A DNA stretch of 64,000 bases from a halophilic archaeon SHRA6 (lineage in GTDB: Archaea; Halobacteriota; Halobacteria; Halobacteriales; Haloferacaceae), in contig SOPS01000001.1 of the NCBI GenBank assembly GCA_005239175.1, forward strand, positions 310,001-374,000, written 5' to 3'. A program made the position numbers and the translations under genes. Below the pieces are notes generated by a model. It ran no database searches and was not told the origin of the DNA. It saw only the letters and a program-made list of their open reading frames with translations. Of this stretch, positions 17,457 to 25,715 are shown in pieces. How positions within the stretch are numbered: position 1 is the first letter of the stretch; each line of letters starts with the position of its first letter.

Positions 17457-18284
17457 ATGTTGGAGCTCGAACACGGCTTTCGCATCGTTGATGTGCACGC
17501 GCACCTCGACGCTGATGCGGTTGCCGTAGCGGTACACGGCCGGGATATCACACCCGAACGGCTAGAACGAGAGCTCCATCAGGCAGGGATCGTCCGATCG
17601 GTCGTCGCGCCAAGTCCCAGCCCTCCCGAGGAGGGATACCTCCGAGCTAACAACGCCGTCGCCCGACTGAGCGTCGATCGCCCGTTTCTCGCGTTCGCTC
17701 GACTGAACGGCCCCAGACGGCCCGTTGTTGGGACGGGGGCACGACTCCGAAACACCGTCGCTCGGCCAGAAGATCACCACACGAAGCCGGATGACGTCGA
17801 ACAGTATGCCTACGACGATCGGTTTCACGGATTCGTCGTCGACCCCGCTGCCGACGGGATACCAACGCCCGCGGTGGTGGAGACGTTACGGCAGGTCAAA
17901 GCGCCCGTGCTGGCGTTTGCGCGCCCGGAGAGTCCGCCAAGCGCGATCGTCGATGCCCTGTTGCCGGCGCCGCATCCGGTGGTGGTGACTGGCTTTGGGG
18001 GCTACCCGATGGACCGCGATCGAATGGAGCAGTCGATCGAACTGCTCGGAGAGTTCGATTCGTTGTACCTCGATACGTGGGCAGTTCGGTACCGCGATCT
18101 ACTGAAACGTGGACTGTTGGAACACCCCGATCGAATTCTGTTTGGCAGCGGAACACCGGAGATCCATCCAAACGTCGCCGTCATGGAAATCCTCACGCTC
18201 AACGTCTCCGAAGACGCGATGCACCGCGTGTTCGATAAAAATCCGAGACGTGTGATACCTGGACTCGGCCCCGGGACCGTGTGA
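17457..18284 (+). CDS. Amidohydrolase-family protein (TIM-barrel metal hydrolase)
   Basis: A 275-residue protein resembling amidohydrolase-2/ACMSD-like enzymes. The N-terminal metal motif is DVHAHLD near residue 13, and the C-terminal block has the typical HPDRILFGSGTPEIHP near 225, followed by the usual ending helix with LNVSEDAMHRVFDKNPRRV. The first part of the barrel is GC-rich and rather divergent. The substrate cannot be predicted; members act on cyclic amides, decarboxylated intermediates and similar compounds. It is divergent from the thermosome, with about 180 bp between them. Confidence 0.8.
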   Translation: MLELEHGFRIVDVHAHLDADAVAVAVHGRDITPERLERELHQAGIVRSVVAPSPSPPEEGYLRANNAVARLSVDRPFLAFARLNGPRRPVVGTGARLRNTVARPEDHHTKPDDVEQYAYDDRFHGFVVDPAADGIPTPAVVETLRQVKAPVLAFARPESPPSAIVDALLPAPHPVVVTGFGGYPMDRDRMEQSIELLGEFDSLYLDTWAVRYRDLLKRGLLEHPDRILFGSGTPEIHPNVAVMEILTLNVSEDAMHRVFDKNPRRVIPGLGPGTV

Positions 18285-18335
18285 TCGCGGCCGTCGTTTT
18301 GTTGGTCAGTTGGTGATCAGCCAGTAGCCTGGCGG

Positions 18336-19247
18336 TCACTCAGTCGACAACTCGACGCCCCGCCAGTCGTATCGCGCGACCGCTCGATCGGCCCGTTTGG
18401 AAATACCGTGCGGGTTTCGGGTTTGGGATCGATCGCGAGCGCGGGCAACCAAGCCGTCTGAGAATCCCGTTGTCATGCCACCCAGTACCCGCCAGCCGGT
18501 TCCGAACCATGCGGTCGGGCGGTTGTCCCCGCGGAGAACGTCGCGGGCGGCCGCGAGACTATCGCTGCTGGCGTGCGATACTGTTCGGCGAAGTACAGTC
18601 GGGCGAATACCGTAGTTCTTCGCGAGTCGATACGCAAGTGCACGATACTTCCACCCCCAATCACGCTCTGGCGGGGACGCACCCGGCGCAGGCGTGACCG
18701 CCATCGCAGGCTCGTAGGCGATACGTTCGTCCATCCCTGCGAGGCGGTGAGACAGATCTCGCGAGCCCCCGGTCGCGAGGTACTCGTCGTAGCCATCCGC
18801 TGCGAGAAGCGTGTCTGCGTCGAAGGCGACGTTGCCGCGCTCGATGTAAACGACCTCTCGGCCGGCGATCGACCGTCGTTCAGGCTCATTCGTCGCGGAA
18901 TCCGCTTCGGCTGTGACCGGTCCAGTGACCACGGTCGCCTCCCCGAGGCCGGCTTCGATACCTGCAAGCCAGCGAGGTGTGACCCTGAGATCGTATCCCA
19001 AAAGCGCAATCACGTCGCCGGATGCAACCTCAATGCCGGCGTTTCGGGCGACGTTGACCGTTCGATCGGAGATTTCGACGAGCACGTCGACGTCGTCTCG
19101 ATCGCGGATCATCCCGGTCGTCCCGTCTGCGGAGGGGCCGTTGACAACGATCGTCTCAGCATCAGGCGCGACAGCGGTCAACGCGTCGAGGCACCCGGCG
19201 AGTTGGTCGCGGCCGTTGAGCGTCGGGACGACCACCGACAGATCCAT
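18336..19247 (-). CDS. Glycosyltransferase family 2 protein
   Basis: A 303-residue GT-A-fold transferase. The N-terminus (LSVVVPTLNGRDQLAGCLDAL) is the nucleotide-sugar-binding start of GT2 enzymes. NVARNAGIEVASGDVIALLGYD near residue 67 carries the donor-binding acidic region (YD in place of a classic DxD). No long C-terminal membrane anchor is evident, so it is cytoplasmic or peripheral. It probably adds a sugar to a glycan or lipid. Its end faces the amidohydrolase gene. The acceptor is unknown. Confidence 0.85.
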   Translation of the reverse strand: MDLSVVVPTLNGRDQLAGCLDALTAVAPDAETIVVNGPSADGTTGMIRDRDDVDVLVEISDRTVNVARNAGIEVASGDVIALLGYDLRVTPRWLAGIEAGLGEATVVTGPVTAEADSATNEPERRSIAGREVVYIERGNVAFDADTLLAADGYDEYLATGGSRDLSHRLAGMDERIAYEPAMAVTPAPGASPPERDWGWKYRALAYRLAKNYGIRPTVLRRTVSHASSDSLAAARDVLRGDNRPTAWFGTGWRVLGGMTTGFSDGLVARARDRSQTRNPHGISKRADRAVARYDWRGVELSTE

Positions 19248-19339
19248 AGTTGGTACTCGACGAGCGACTACATAAAAGGCCGGATGGCAGACGGCGGGTC
19301 AGTCAACGCCGTCAACCAGCGGCTGCAACTGAATTTCCC

Positions 19340-19612
19340 TCAGGTGTTGAGGTAGTACACCTGTTTGCGGGCGTCTTTGAAGCTGTACCGCGAGCCGATG
19401 AGCCCAGATTCGTCGAGGCGGTTCAACGCGTACCGGACAGTGCGATCCGGTAACAACGATTCCTCGGCGAGTTGGCCCTGTGAGAGTGGCGCATCGGTTT
19501 CGAGTACTTTTGCGACGAGCTTGGCGCTCGGTGGGAGTTCGCGGAGTCGGTCACGGAACTCCGATTCTGAGAGGTGTTCCTGGCGATTCGCCTCGACTGG
19601 ACTAGTGCTCAT
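19340..19612 (-). CDS. Winged helix-turn-helix transcriptional regulator (MarR/TrmB-like)
   Basis: A 90-residue DNA-binding protein consisting of one winged HTH domain. LPPSAKLVAKVLETDAPLSQ forms the first helices, LAEESLLPDRTVRYALNRL the recognition helix region, and LIGSRYSFKDARKQVYYL the wing. No ligand-binding domain follows. Small MarR-like proteins of this kind are abundant in haloarchaea and often regulate neighbours. The promoter region it shares with the divergent methyltransferase is very AT-rich and may hold its operator. Confidence 0.85.
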   Translation of the reverse strand: MSTSPVEANRQEHLSESEFRDRLRELPPSAKLVAKVLETDAPLSQGQLAEESLLPDRTVRYALNRLDESGLIGSRYSFKDARKQVYYLNT

Positions 19613-19808
19613 ACTATCCGTGAGTCAGAGCTACATGGTAAAGGTTAGCTACATATAGGCCCAACAGATCAATATAATATAATGTGCTAATATCACACTA
19701 AATTTGTATGGTAGATCATGATAATAGTACCCAACGCGTGTCAACCGTCTATTAGAATTGGGAGTCATCAGTACGGTTTTACTCCTTGGGCGTGCAGAAC
19801 GTGATACC
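19613..19808. promoter_or_regulatory. AT-rich divergent promoter region
   Basis: This 196-bp gap between the HTH regulator and the methyltransferase is far more AT-rich than its surroundings and holds several possible TATA elements for both strands (acatatagg near 19651, atataatataatg near 19673-19685, gttttac near 19775). It probably contains both promoters and a binding site for the adjacent regulator; no perfect operator palindrome was found. Confidence 0.5.
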
Positions 19809-20516
19809 GTGAAAGGAAAGGAGTGGTATCAGGCCGACGAGGTCGCCGAGGAGTACGACAATAAGCGATTCTCGGAGGGCGGACGGCTGATCGACCATCG
19901 TGAGAAGGCCGCGGTTCTATCGGCGCTCGGCCCCGTCGAGGGCAAGCAGATCCTCGAAGTCGCCTGTGGAACGGGCCGATTCACCGTCATGCTCGCCGAT
20001 CGCGGCGCTGACATTGTCGGGTTAGACATCTCGCCGGCGATGATGGCAAAAGGACGACAAAAGGCCCAGGACGCCGGTGTCGCCGACCATGTCGAGTTCA
20101 TGCGCGGCGACGCCGCGCGCTTGCCGTTTCCGGACGATCACTTCGACGCCGTGTTTGCGATGCGGTTTTTCCACCTGGCAGATACCCCCGTGACCTTCCT
20201 CCGAGAGCTGCGCCGTGTCTCGAAGTCACAGGTGTTTTTCGACACCTTTCGGCGGCCAAGCTCCCGGGTACTGTACAACTGGCTGTTGCCGATGGGTTCG
20301 CGGCTCTACTCGAACCGAGACGTCGAGAGTCTCTTAGCCGACGCAGAGTTACGGCTCGAAAACGCAAGCTACGACTTCGTGTTGCCGTACGGGTTTTATC
20401 GGAGCCTGCCGGGATCGATCGCGCGGCCGTTTCGCTCTGTCGACACCGCAATCGGGGAGACAGAACTCGGCGACTCAATTGCGTCGGTCTCGTATTGGGA
20501 CACTCGCGTCGAGTGA
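19809..20516 (+). CDS. Class I SAM-dependent methyltransferase
   Basis: A 235-residue methyltransferase. The GTG at 19809 (VKGKEWYQADEVAEEYD) is taken as the start because the frame upstream has only a TTG (19758) and homologues begin at this YD-containing segment. Motif I is ILEVACGTGRF, followed by D in GLDIS, motif II near AARLPFPDDHFDAVFA and the post-II helix. This is the Methyltransf_11/UbiE-like fold, acting on a small molecule, quinone or lipid. The substrate is not evident from the neighbours. Confidence 0.85.
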   Translation: MKGKEWYQADEVAEEYDNKRFSEGGRLIDHREKAAVLSALGPVEGKQILEVACGTGRFTVMLADRGADIVGLDISPAMMAKGRQKAQDAGVADHVEFMRGDAARLPFPDDHFDAVFAMRFFHLADTPVTFLRELRRVSKSQVFFDTFRRPSSRVLYNWLLPMGSRLYSNRDVESLLADAELRLENASYDFVLPYGFYRSLPGSIARPFRSVDTAIGETELGDSIASVSYWDTRVE

Positions 20517-20537
20517 GGAGGGTGTTTCGTCGAAACG

Positions 20538-20942
20538 CTATATTTCTTCGTCGACGATTTCGCCGACCGCAAAGTTCGATTTGACCTCTGTAACCTCAAT
20601 TTTGACCCGTTCGCCGACCTCCGCGTCGGGAACGATGATCACGTAGCCGCGTTCGACGCGGGCGATCCCGTCGCCTTGTTTGCCGAGGTCTTCGATTTCG
20701 ACGTATCGGAACTCACCGGGCTCGACCGGCGGCTGTGGGCCGTCAGTCGGGGTGTGTCCCTCGCTCGGGACATCTGTATGTGAGTCCGGCGTCGCCTGCG
20801 AGATAAGCGCCACGCGGTACGTTTTGCCGGCTTCGATCGAGCCGGTTTCAATCTCACGACGTGGGATTTTGACCGTGTAGGAGTCCCCATCGTCAGTCAC
20901 TTCCGCGCTAAACAGACAGAGGAGTCGATCCGAGATTTCCAT
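20538..20942 (-). CDS. TRAM-domain protein (putative RNA-binding/chaperone)
   Basis: A 134-residue protein. The start at 20942 (MEISDRLLCLFSAEV) is chosen because this is the conserved N-terminus of haloarchaeal relatives; the longer frame upstream is unlike them. The N-terminal part is a small beta-rich domain. After a Pro/Gly/His-rich linker, the C-terminal 60 residues form a TRAM domain (YVEIEDLGKQGDGIARVERG … AEVGERVKIEV), a fold that binds RNA. Free-standing archaeal TRAM proteins act as RNA chaperones. Confidence 0.9.
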   Translation of the reverse strand: MEISDRLLCLFSAEVTDDGDSYTVKIPRREIETGSIEAGKTYRVALISQATPDSHTDVPSEGHTPTDGPQPPVEPGEFRYVEIEDLGKQGDGIARVERGYVIIVPDAEVGERVKIEVTEVKSNFAVGEIVDEEI

Positions 20943-20997
20943 AGGACGTACCCAAACATATGTGGCGATACTCATAGAATTACCGCCCGATCGCGGC

Positions 20998-21714
20998 TCA
21001 ATCGGGATCGATCGGGGTGCCATCGGGTCGCTTTGGGCCCTCCGAGTCGTAAACAACGATTGACTCGTCGCCAACGCGAGTGTACGAGTCGCGGACGCCG
21101 ATCGCCTCGGTCAACTCCCGAATTGCCCGTGTTTTCAGCGCCGCAGCGAGCGCCTCGGCGTCCGATCGCGAGATGTCGCGGCCAAGTCCCTCACACTCGT
21201 GGGCGCGAACGTGCCCGACCTCGTCGACCGCCTCGCCCATCGGCTGGCTGGTGCCGCCGAGAGCGACGCTGAACGGGTATGTCTGACAGATCAGCGGTCG
21301 GTCCTCGTGGATCGAGCACGCGCCTACGCCGTCAGTCTCGGTGTAGAAGGTGCAGTCGCCACAGCCGTCGGTCGATAGTGCCCACTCGAACGTCTCGCCC
21401 GTCTGCGTGCCGTCTGTCTCCGAGAGCCCGTACGGCATCGGCCTCGCAACGTCGCGCCAGTCGTAGCCAGTCACGTCCTGAATATCTCTGATTTCGTCGG
21501 GGAACACCGTCGCGGTGTGAGGCTCCCGGTCGCCGTCGTGGCAGGCGTCCCCGGCGTCGTCTTCGGCCGTCGAGTCGTTCTCGGTTGGTTCGTCGTAGCC
21601 CTTACAACACGCGCCACAGCGGGTGCACTCGAAGCCGATCGACTCGATCGCATCTGCGAGGTCCGATACCGACAGCTCACGGGCGCGGTCGAGTTCGGCC
21701 TCAAGCGATTCCAT
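20998..21714 (-). CDS. YkgJ-family cysteine-cluster protein
   Basis: A 238-residue protein with the conserved cysteine arrangement of the YkgJ/Zn-or-Fe-S cluster family: CTRCGACC near residue 34, CGDCTFY near 118, and CSIHEDRPLICQTYP near 132. These cysteines probably bind a metal or Fe-S cluster. The biochemical role of the family is not established. It lies between the TRAM and MBL genes on the same strand, with short gaps, and may be co-transcribed with them. Confidence 0.88.
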   Translation of the reverse strand: MESLEAELDRARELSVSDLADAIESIGFECTRCGACCKGYDEPTENDSTAEDDAGDACHDGDREPHTATVFPDEIRDIQDVTGYDWRDVARPMPYGLSETDGTQTGETFEWALSTDGCGDCTFYTETDGVGACSIHEDRPLICQTYPFSVALGGTSQPMGEAVDEVGHVRAHECEGLGRDISRSDAEALAAALKTRAIRELTEAIGVRDSYTRVGDESIVVYDSEGPKRPDGTPIDPD

Positions 21715-21768
21715 ACAGTCGTTCGCGGACGGAGTGACAAAACCCCGTCGGCAGTGAGCAAACAGCCG

Positions 21769-22548
21769 TCACAGCACGTCAGCGCTCGAGCCGTCCCACA
21801 CGAGTTGTCTCTCCGCAGCCAGCTTCTCGAGGTGAGCGATCGTGCTCAGGCGGGCGAGATCGCGGACGCCAGAGAGATCCTTGTCGTAGGCCGCCTCGAC
21901 GATCGCATCGGGATCACGCGCGCCGTCAGCGACTGCCTCGTAGATTCGGCGCTCGCGATCGAGGCGATGCCGGATCAGCCGCTCGATCGTCCCAGCCGGG
22001 TCGGTAATTGGCTCGCCGTGTCCAGGGTACAACACGTCCGGATCGCGGTCGGCAAGCAGTCTGAGCGACCGGAGATACACGGCCATATCAGCGCCCTGTC
22101 CTCCAACGAAGACACTTCCCGGTTCGATCGCCAGGTCGCCGCAGAAAATCGCGGTCTGTTCTTCCTCAAGTTCGTAGGCCACGTGATCGGGCGCGTGTCC
22201 GGGCGTGGTGATCGCCGTGAGCGGTCCGATCCGATCGCCGTCTCGAAATGTCGACCCGGGATAGAGGTCGATCGCCGCTGCAAGCGCATTCTCGGCGCCG
22301 TGGAGCGCCCAGATATCCGCATCAGTCTGCATCCCGTACGCCACGACGCCGCCGAGATGATCTGGGTGGGTGTGCGTCAACACGATGTGTGCTGGGGGAG
22401 TGTCGACGATCGCCGTATCGAGCGCAGGGGTGCGACCGGCAGGATCGACGAGAATCGGTTCGTCGCCGTGGACCAGGTACGTGTTCGTCTTGCCAGTTGG
22501 GACTGATCCGTCAACAGGGACCGGAAATCGATCGACTCGATCGCTCAT
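21769..22548 (-). CDS. MBL-fold metallo-hydrolase
   Basis: A 259-residue metallo-beta-lactamase-fold hydrolase. The metal site is H59-x-H61-x-D63-H64 (THTHPDHLGG), with further ligands in TTPGHAPDH and LYPGHGEP. A C-terminal helical region (EAAYDKDLSGVRDLARLSTIAHLEKL) resembles that of LACTB2-like nucleases/thioesterases. Its ATG overlaps the stop codon of the radical SAM gene by one base, a close coupling that suggests a shared pathway. The substrate is unknown. Confidence 0.9.
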   Translation of the reverse strand: MSDRVDRFPVPVDGSVPTGKTNTYLVHGDEPILVDPAGRTPALDTAIVDTPPAHIVLTHTHPDHLGGVVAYGMQTDADIWALHGAENALAAAIDLYPGSTFRDGDRIGPLTAITTPGHAPDHVAYELEEEQTAIFCGDLAIEPGSVFVGGQGADMAVYLRSLRLLADRDPDVLYPGHGEPITDPAGTIERLIRHRLDRERRIYEAVADGARDPDAIVEAAYDKDLSGVRDLARLSTIAHLEKLAAERQLVWDGSSADVL

Positions 22549-24293
22549 TAGTCAGCATCTCCGGCGTCAACCAGGCGACCGTCCACGCCGGCGAACGCCG
22601 AGAGGTCAACCGTTCCGTCGAGTGCGTCGCTAAGATCCGCCGTTGAGGCGTAGGGCCGTCCAACAATGAGGTCGCCGGCGCGCTGGCGACCGATCTCCGG
22701 CAACGCGGTGAGTTCGGCCATCGACGCGGCGTTAAAATCGAACGGATACGGGACTGCGGTGACCGATCGGTAGCCGTGATCGACGATCGCAACGTCGATC
22801 ACCGATCCAAGCGGGCGCTCGCCCGGAAGACCGACGAGAAGCGGATACGTCCCGAGTTGGCGGCCGAATGTCCGGCCGTCCTGGTGATACTCCAGATGCA
22901 CGTCCGGGAGGACGGTCCCGACGGGCGCGAGTCGTTTGAGCATGGGCTGGTCGATTTCTTCTCGAATCTCGCGTTTGTAGGATTTGAAGCGCTGTTTGTG
23001 CTCGTCTGCGATCGCCGCGCCCGTTTCAGACATCTCGGTCCCCGAAAACGCCATTACCTGCCGGATGTTGATCCGTCTGACCATCAGCCCGGCGTCATAC
23101 ACTCGCTGGAGGAACCGCTTGTTGTGTTCAAACGTCTCCAGGGATTCACCTTTCAATCCGTGGAGGAGGTTGATGCCAGGAAGGAGCTTCGGCAGGCGGT
23201 TCGCGGCGTCAGGGCCGTGGGTTGGCGCGTCCGCAGGGTCCTCGCCGGGTCGCCAGCCGGCTTCCTCGTTGACGACTTTGATCGCCTCGAAACACTCGTC
23301 AGCCGTAACGTTGAGGTTGTTCTCTTCCTGGACGATCGGATCGGCCGATTCAAGTCCGAATGCCGCCGTGTCGCCGGGGGTGTTGTGTTCGGCGATGATC
23401 CGGATGCACTCGCGGCTCTCCTCGGGCCAGCGGGCGATCGTGATCGGGTTCATGTTATCGAGGTGGAGCGTCCCGATATCCGGAACCGCCTCGCGGATCC
23501 CGCCGTAGAGCTCTCTGAGTGCGTCTGGGTTCGGCGCCTCGCCGTCGCCGCCGAACGCGAGGATGTCGGCCTGTCGGCCCAATCGGAAATGGTTCGCGCC
23601 GCGATCGGCGAGTGCAGCGACCTCCGAGACGACTGAGTCGGCCGTTCGGAAGGCAGGATTCCCGTACAGCGGCTCTGTACAGAACGAACAGCGGTACGCA
23701 CAGCCCCGGGAGGTCTCCATCTCACAGATGAGATGGTCGGGGTGATTCGGATGCTGTTCGACGACGAACGCGCCCGCAGTCGCCCAGCGATCGAGTTCGG
23801 CGTTATCACGCATCCGGTTGTTGAACCCCTCGAGCCCACTTTCGATGAGATCGAAGGCGGCGGCCTCAACGTCGCCCTTTGCGACGAAGTCGTAATCGAG
23901 ATCCTTGCGCTCGGTTTCGATGCCGCCGGCGTTCTCTTCGCCGACGCCGAAGCGGACCGGTCCGCCCATGAGCGCGACGCCGTCGGCCGTCCACGCCAGC
24001 TCTTTGACCTCGTCGGGTTCTGCTGGTGTGCCGCCGACGTACTTGCCGGGGACGGTCATACCCCCGACGTAGATGAACAGGTCTGCGTCAGCAACGTCAC
24101 CGCGTTTGTGTCGATCCTCGCGGAGTTCGTCGATCGTGTGATACGTGATCTGCGACTCGGGAACACCGGCGTCGACGAGCGCGCCCGCGGTGACCCGCGG
24201 GTACGTCGAAATGTACGGCGGCACGCCGAAGTGCGCCGGCTCGTCTACGTACCCGTCGACGATCGTGACCGTGAGATCTGACGGGTCTGTCAT
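22548..24293 (-). CDS. Radical SAM protein with C-terminal helix-hairpin-helix (COG1031-like)
   Basis: A 581-residue Fe-S enzyme. Residues 1-130 form a Rossmann-like, B12-binding-type domain (TVTIVDGYVDEP …). The radical SAM cluster motif is CAYRCSFC (CxxxCxxC) near residue 196, followed by the barrel. Near the end, MAELTALPEIGRQRAGDLIVGRPY is a helix-hairpin-helix nucleic-acid-binding motif. This is the uncharacterised archaeal COG1031 type, perhaps a tRNA- or DNA-modifying enzyme. It is the first gene of a pair with the MBL hydrolase. Confidence 0.9.
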   Translation of the reverse strand: MTDPSDLTVTIVDGYVDEPAHFGVPPYISTYPRVTAGALVDAGVPESQITYHTIDELREDRHKRGDVADADLFIYVGGMTVPGKYVGGTPAEPDEVKELAWTADGVALMGGPVRFGVGEENAGGIETERKDLDYDFVAKGDVEAAAFDLIESGLEGFNNRMRDNAELDRWATAGAFVVEQHPNHPDHLICEMETSRGCAYRCSFCTEPLYGNPAFRTADSVVSEVAALADRGANHFRLGRQADILAFGGDGEAPNPDALRELYGGIREAVPDIGTLHLDNMNPITIARWPEESRECIRIIAEHNTPGDTAAFGLESADPIVQEENNLNVTADECFEAIKVVNEEAGWRPGEDPADAPTHGPDAANRLPKLLPGINLLHGLKGESLETFEHNKRFLQRVYDAGLMVRRINIRQVMAFSGTEMSETGAAIADEHKQRFKSYKREIREEIDQPMLKRLAPVGTVLPDVHLEYHQDGRTFGRQLGTYPLLVGLPGERPLGSVIDVAIVDHGYRSVTAVPYPFDFNAASMAELTALPEIGRQRAGDLIVGRPYASTADLSDALDGTVDLSAFAGVDGRLVDAGDAD

Positions 24294-24398
24294 GGGCGTT
24301 GGTTGCGCGGGAAGACGGTAAAGTCGTGCGGATCAGTCGAAGCGTCGACTGGATCGTGCTCCACGCGATTTAAGACGCTCCCGGTCGAATGGTTCGGT

Positions 24399-24557
24399 AT
24401 GCCTTCGACGAAGGAAATCAAGTGTCTCAGCGACGACTGTGAGTTGGATATGTTCGAGAATCATTACACCTACGATGTCCCCGAAGAGCACAGCGTAGAC
24501 GACCTCTCGTGCCCGTACTGTGGCCGAACCGACAGCCTCGAACTCATCGAACTATGA
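24399..24557 (+). CDS. Small zinc-binding protein (haloarchaeal, DUF7559-like)
   Basis: A 52-residue microprotein starting at the ATG at 24399 (MPSTKEIKCLS). Two cysteine pairs, C9xxxxxC15 (CLSDDC) and CPYC near residue 39, would bind one zinc ion. The rest is acidic. Its stop codon overlaps the start of the Hsp20-like gene (ATGA at 24554-24557), so the two are translated together. No biochemical function is known; many haloarchaeal zinc microproteins of this size have roles in stress or motility. Confidence 0.8.
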   Translation: MPSTKEIKCLSDDCELDMFENHYTYDVPEEHSVDDLSCPYCGRTDSLELIEL

Positions 24558-25018
24558 ACGGGTTCGCAGAATACGGCCGATCGGCCGTCAAGGCAGTGTT
24601 ATCGCGGGTCGGTCGCGGTCTCGGACAGGTCCAAGAGCGGCGACCGCTTGCGTACGACCTGCTGGAAACCGACGAAGAGTACCTCGTCGTCTTTGACGCG
24701 CCGGGAGTCGAGCCTGAAGACGTCCAGGTCGAATTCGCCGACACAACCGTCGAGGTTCGGCTCGATCGGTTCCGTGACTTCTATGATGGCTTCGAGATGC
24801 GCTTTCCCGGCCGTGGGCTCCGGCTGTCCGGCTCAGTTACCCTCCCAGAAGATGCGAGCGTGACTGGGGTTGATACAGACGCTGCGGCGACACTCACCCG
24901 ATCGGGGACGCTGCAGGTCACCATCCCAAAATCATCAACTGCACAGACTGTTGAAGTCGAAGCCGAGCCCGAGACCGAGGCAGAGCCCACAGACGAATCG
25001 GAATCTGCGGACGAATAG
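24554..25018 (+). CDS. Hsp20/alpha-crystallin-like small heat-shock protein
   Basis: A 154-residue protein whose ATG lies inside the stop of the preceding zinc microprotein. The central region from about 35 to 120 reads as an alpha-crystallin domain (YDLLETDEEYLVVFDAPGVEPEDV, a beta strand/loop start, then GTLQVTIPK near the end). The C-terminal roughly 30 residues are Glu/Pro-rich. Small heat-shock proteins hold unfolded proteins without ATP. Compared with typical members, the canonical GVL motif is replaced by GTLQVTIPK. Confidence 0.85.
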   Translation: MNGFAEYGRSAVKAVLSRVGRGLGQVQERRPLAYDLLETDEEYLVVFDAPGVEPEDVQVEFADTTVEVRLDRFRDFYDGFEMRFPGRGLRLSGSVTLPEDASVTGVDTDAAATLTRSGTLQVTIPKSSTAQTVEVEAEPETEAEPTDESESADE

Positions 25019-25035
25019 CTGCCCACACGCTTTTT

Positions 25036-25644
25036 TCACACGGGGAAGTCAGCGTCAGGATCGACGACTCGATCGGCCTTCGGCGGGAGCGACCATTCGG
25101 TCACGAGTTCCAGCAGTTGAACGAGCATTTCTCCAGTCGCGCCCCAAACAGTATAACCGTCGACGCGGAAAAAGTGGATCCGAATGTCGCCGTAGGATGG
25201 ATGTTCTCGGCGTTCGGACTCGTAGTTGTCCAAATCAGTGAGCTCACCGACAGAGAGCAACACGACTTCAGCGACCTCCGCTTCGTTGGGAACAAACGGT
25301 TGATCTGGAACAGTTGCAACGAAGGGCCGGACTGCGTAGCCAGTGGACGTCTCGATTTCGTCGAGTTGGCCGACAAATGAGACGGTTTTGGGAGCCAGCC
25401 GAACCTCCTCGTAGGCCTCTCTGAGCGCGGTGTCGCGGAGATCATCGTCGATCGGTTCGCGGCCCCCACCGGGGAAGCTCATCTGCCCAGGGTGTTCTCC
25501 GAGGTGTTCGGCCCGCTTCGTGAAAAGCAGGTGCGGCTCTCCGCTGCGGTCGACGATTGGTGCGAGCACAGCCGCCTGTTTGCGTGGATTGTCGATCGTC
25601 CGCGGACGATGCTCGCGCAGCGGCGTAAGATCCAGCGTGTACAC
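25036..25644 (-). CDS. Nudix hydrolase, CoA pyrophosphatase type
   Basis: A 202-residue Nudix enzyme. The Nudix box spans about residues 58-80 (SFPGGGREPIDDDLRDTALR then EAYEEVRL), with the REAYEE metal-binding helix. The preceding LLFTKRAEHLGEHPGQMSFPGG matches the NuCoA signature of CoA-diphosphatases, which cleave CoA to 3',5'-ADP and 4'-phosphopantetheine. The gene is convergent with the Hsp20 gene; a T-run (25030-25035) lies between them. Confidence 0.9.
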   Translation of the reverse strand: MYTLDLTPLREHRPRTIDNPRKQAAVLAPIVDRSGEPHLLFTKRAEHLGEHPGQMSFPGGGREPIDDDLRDTALREAYEEVRLAPKTVSFVGQLDEIETSTGYAVRPFVATVPDQPFVPNEAEVAEVVLLSVGELTDLDNYESERREHPSYGDIRIHFFRVDGYTVWGATGEMLVQLLELVTEWSLPPKADRVVDPDADFPV

Positions 25645-25715
25645 GTCCTTGCTCGCTGCTACGGCGTTCTTGGATAAAAATCCGATCGGATTTTGTACGC
25701 ACTGGCTGGGAAACG

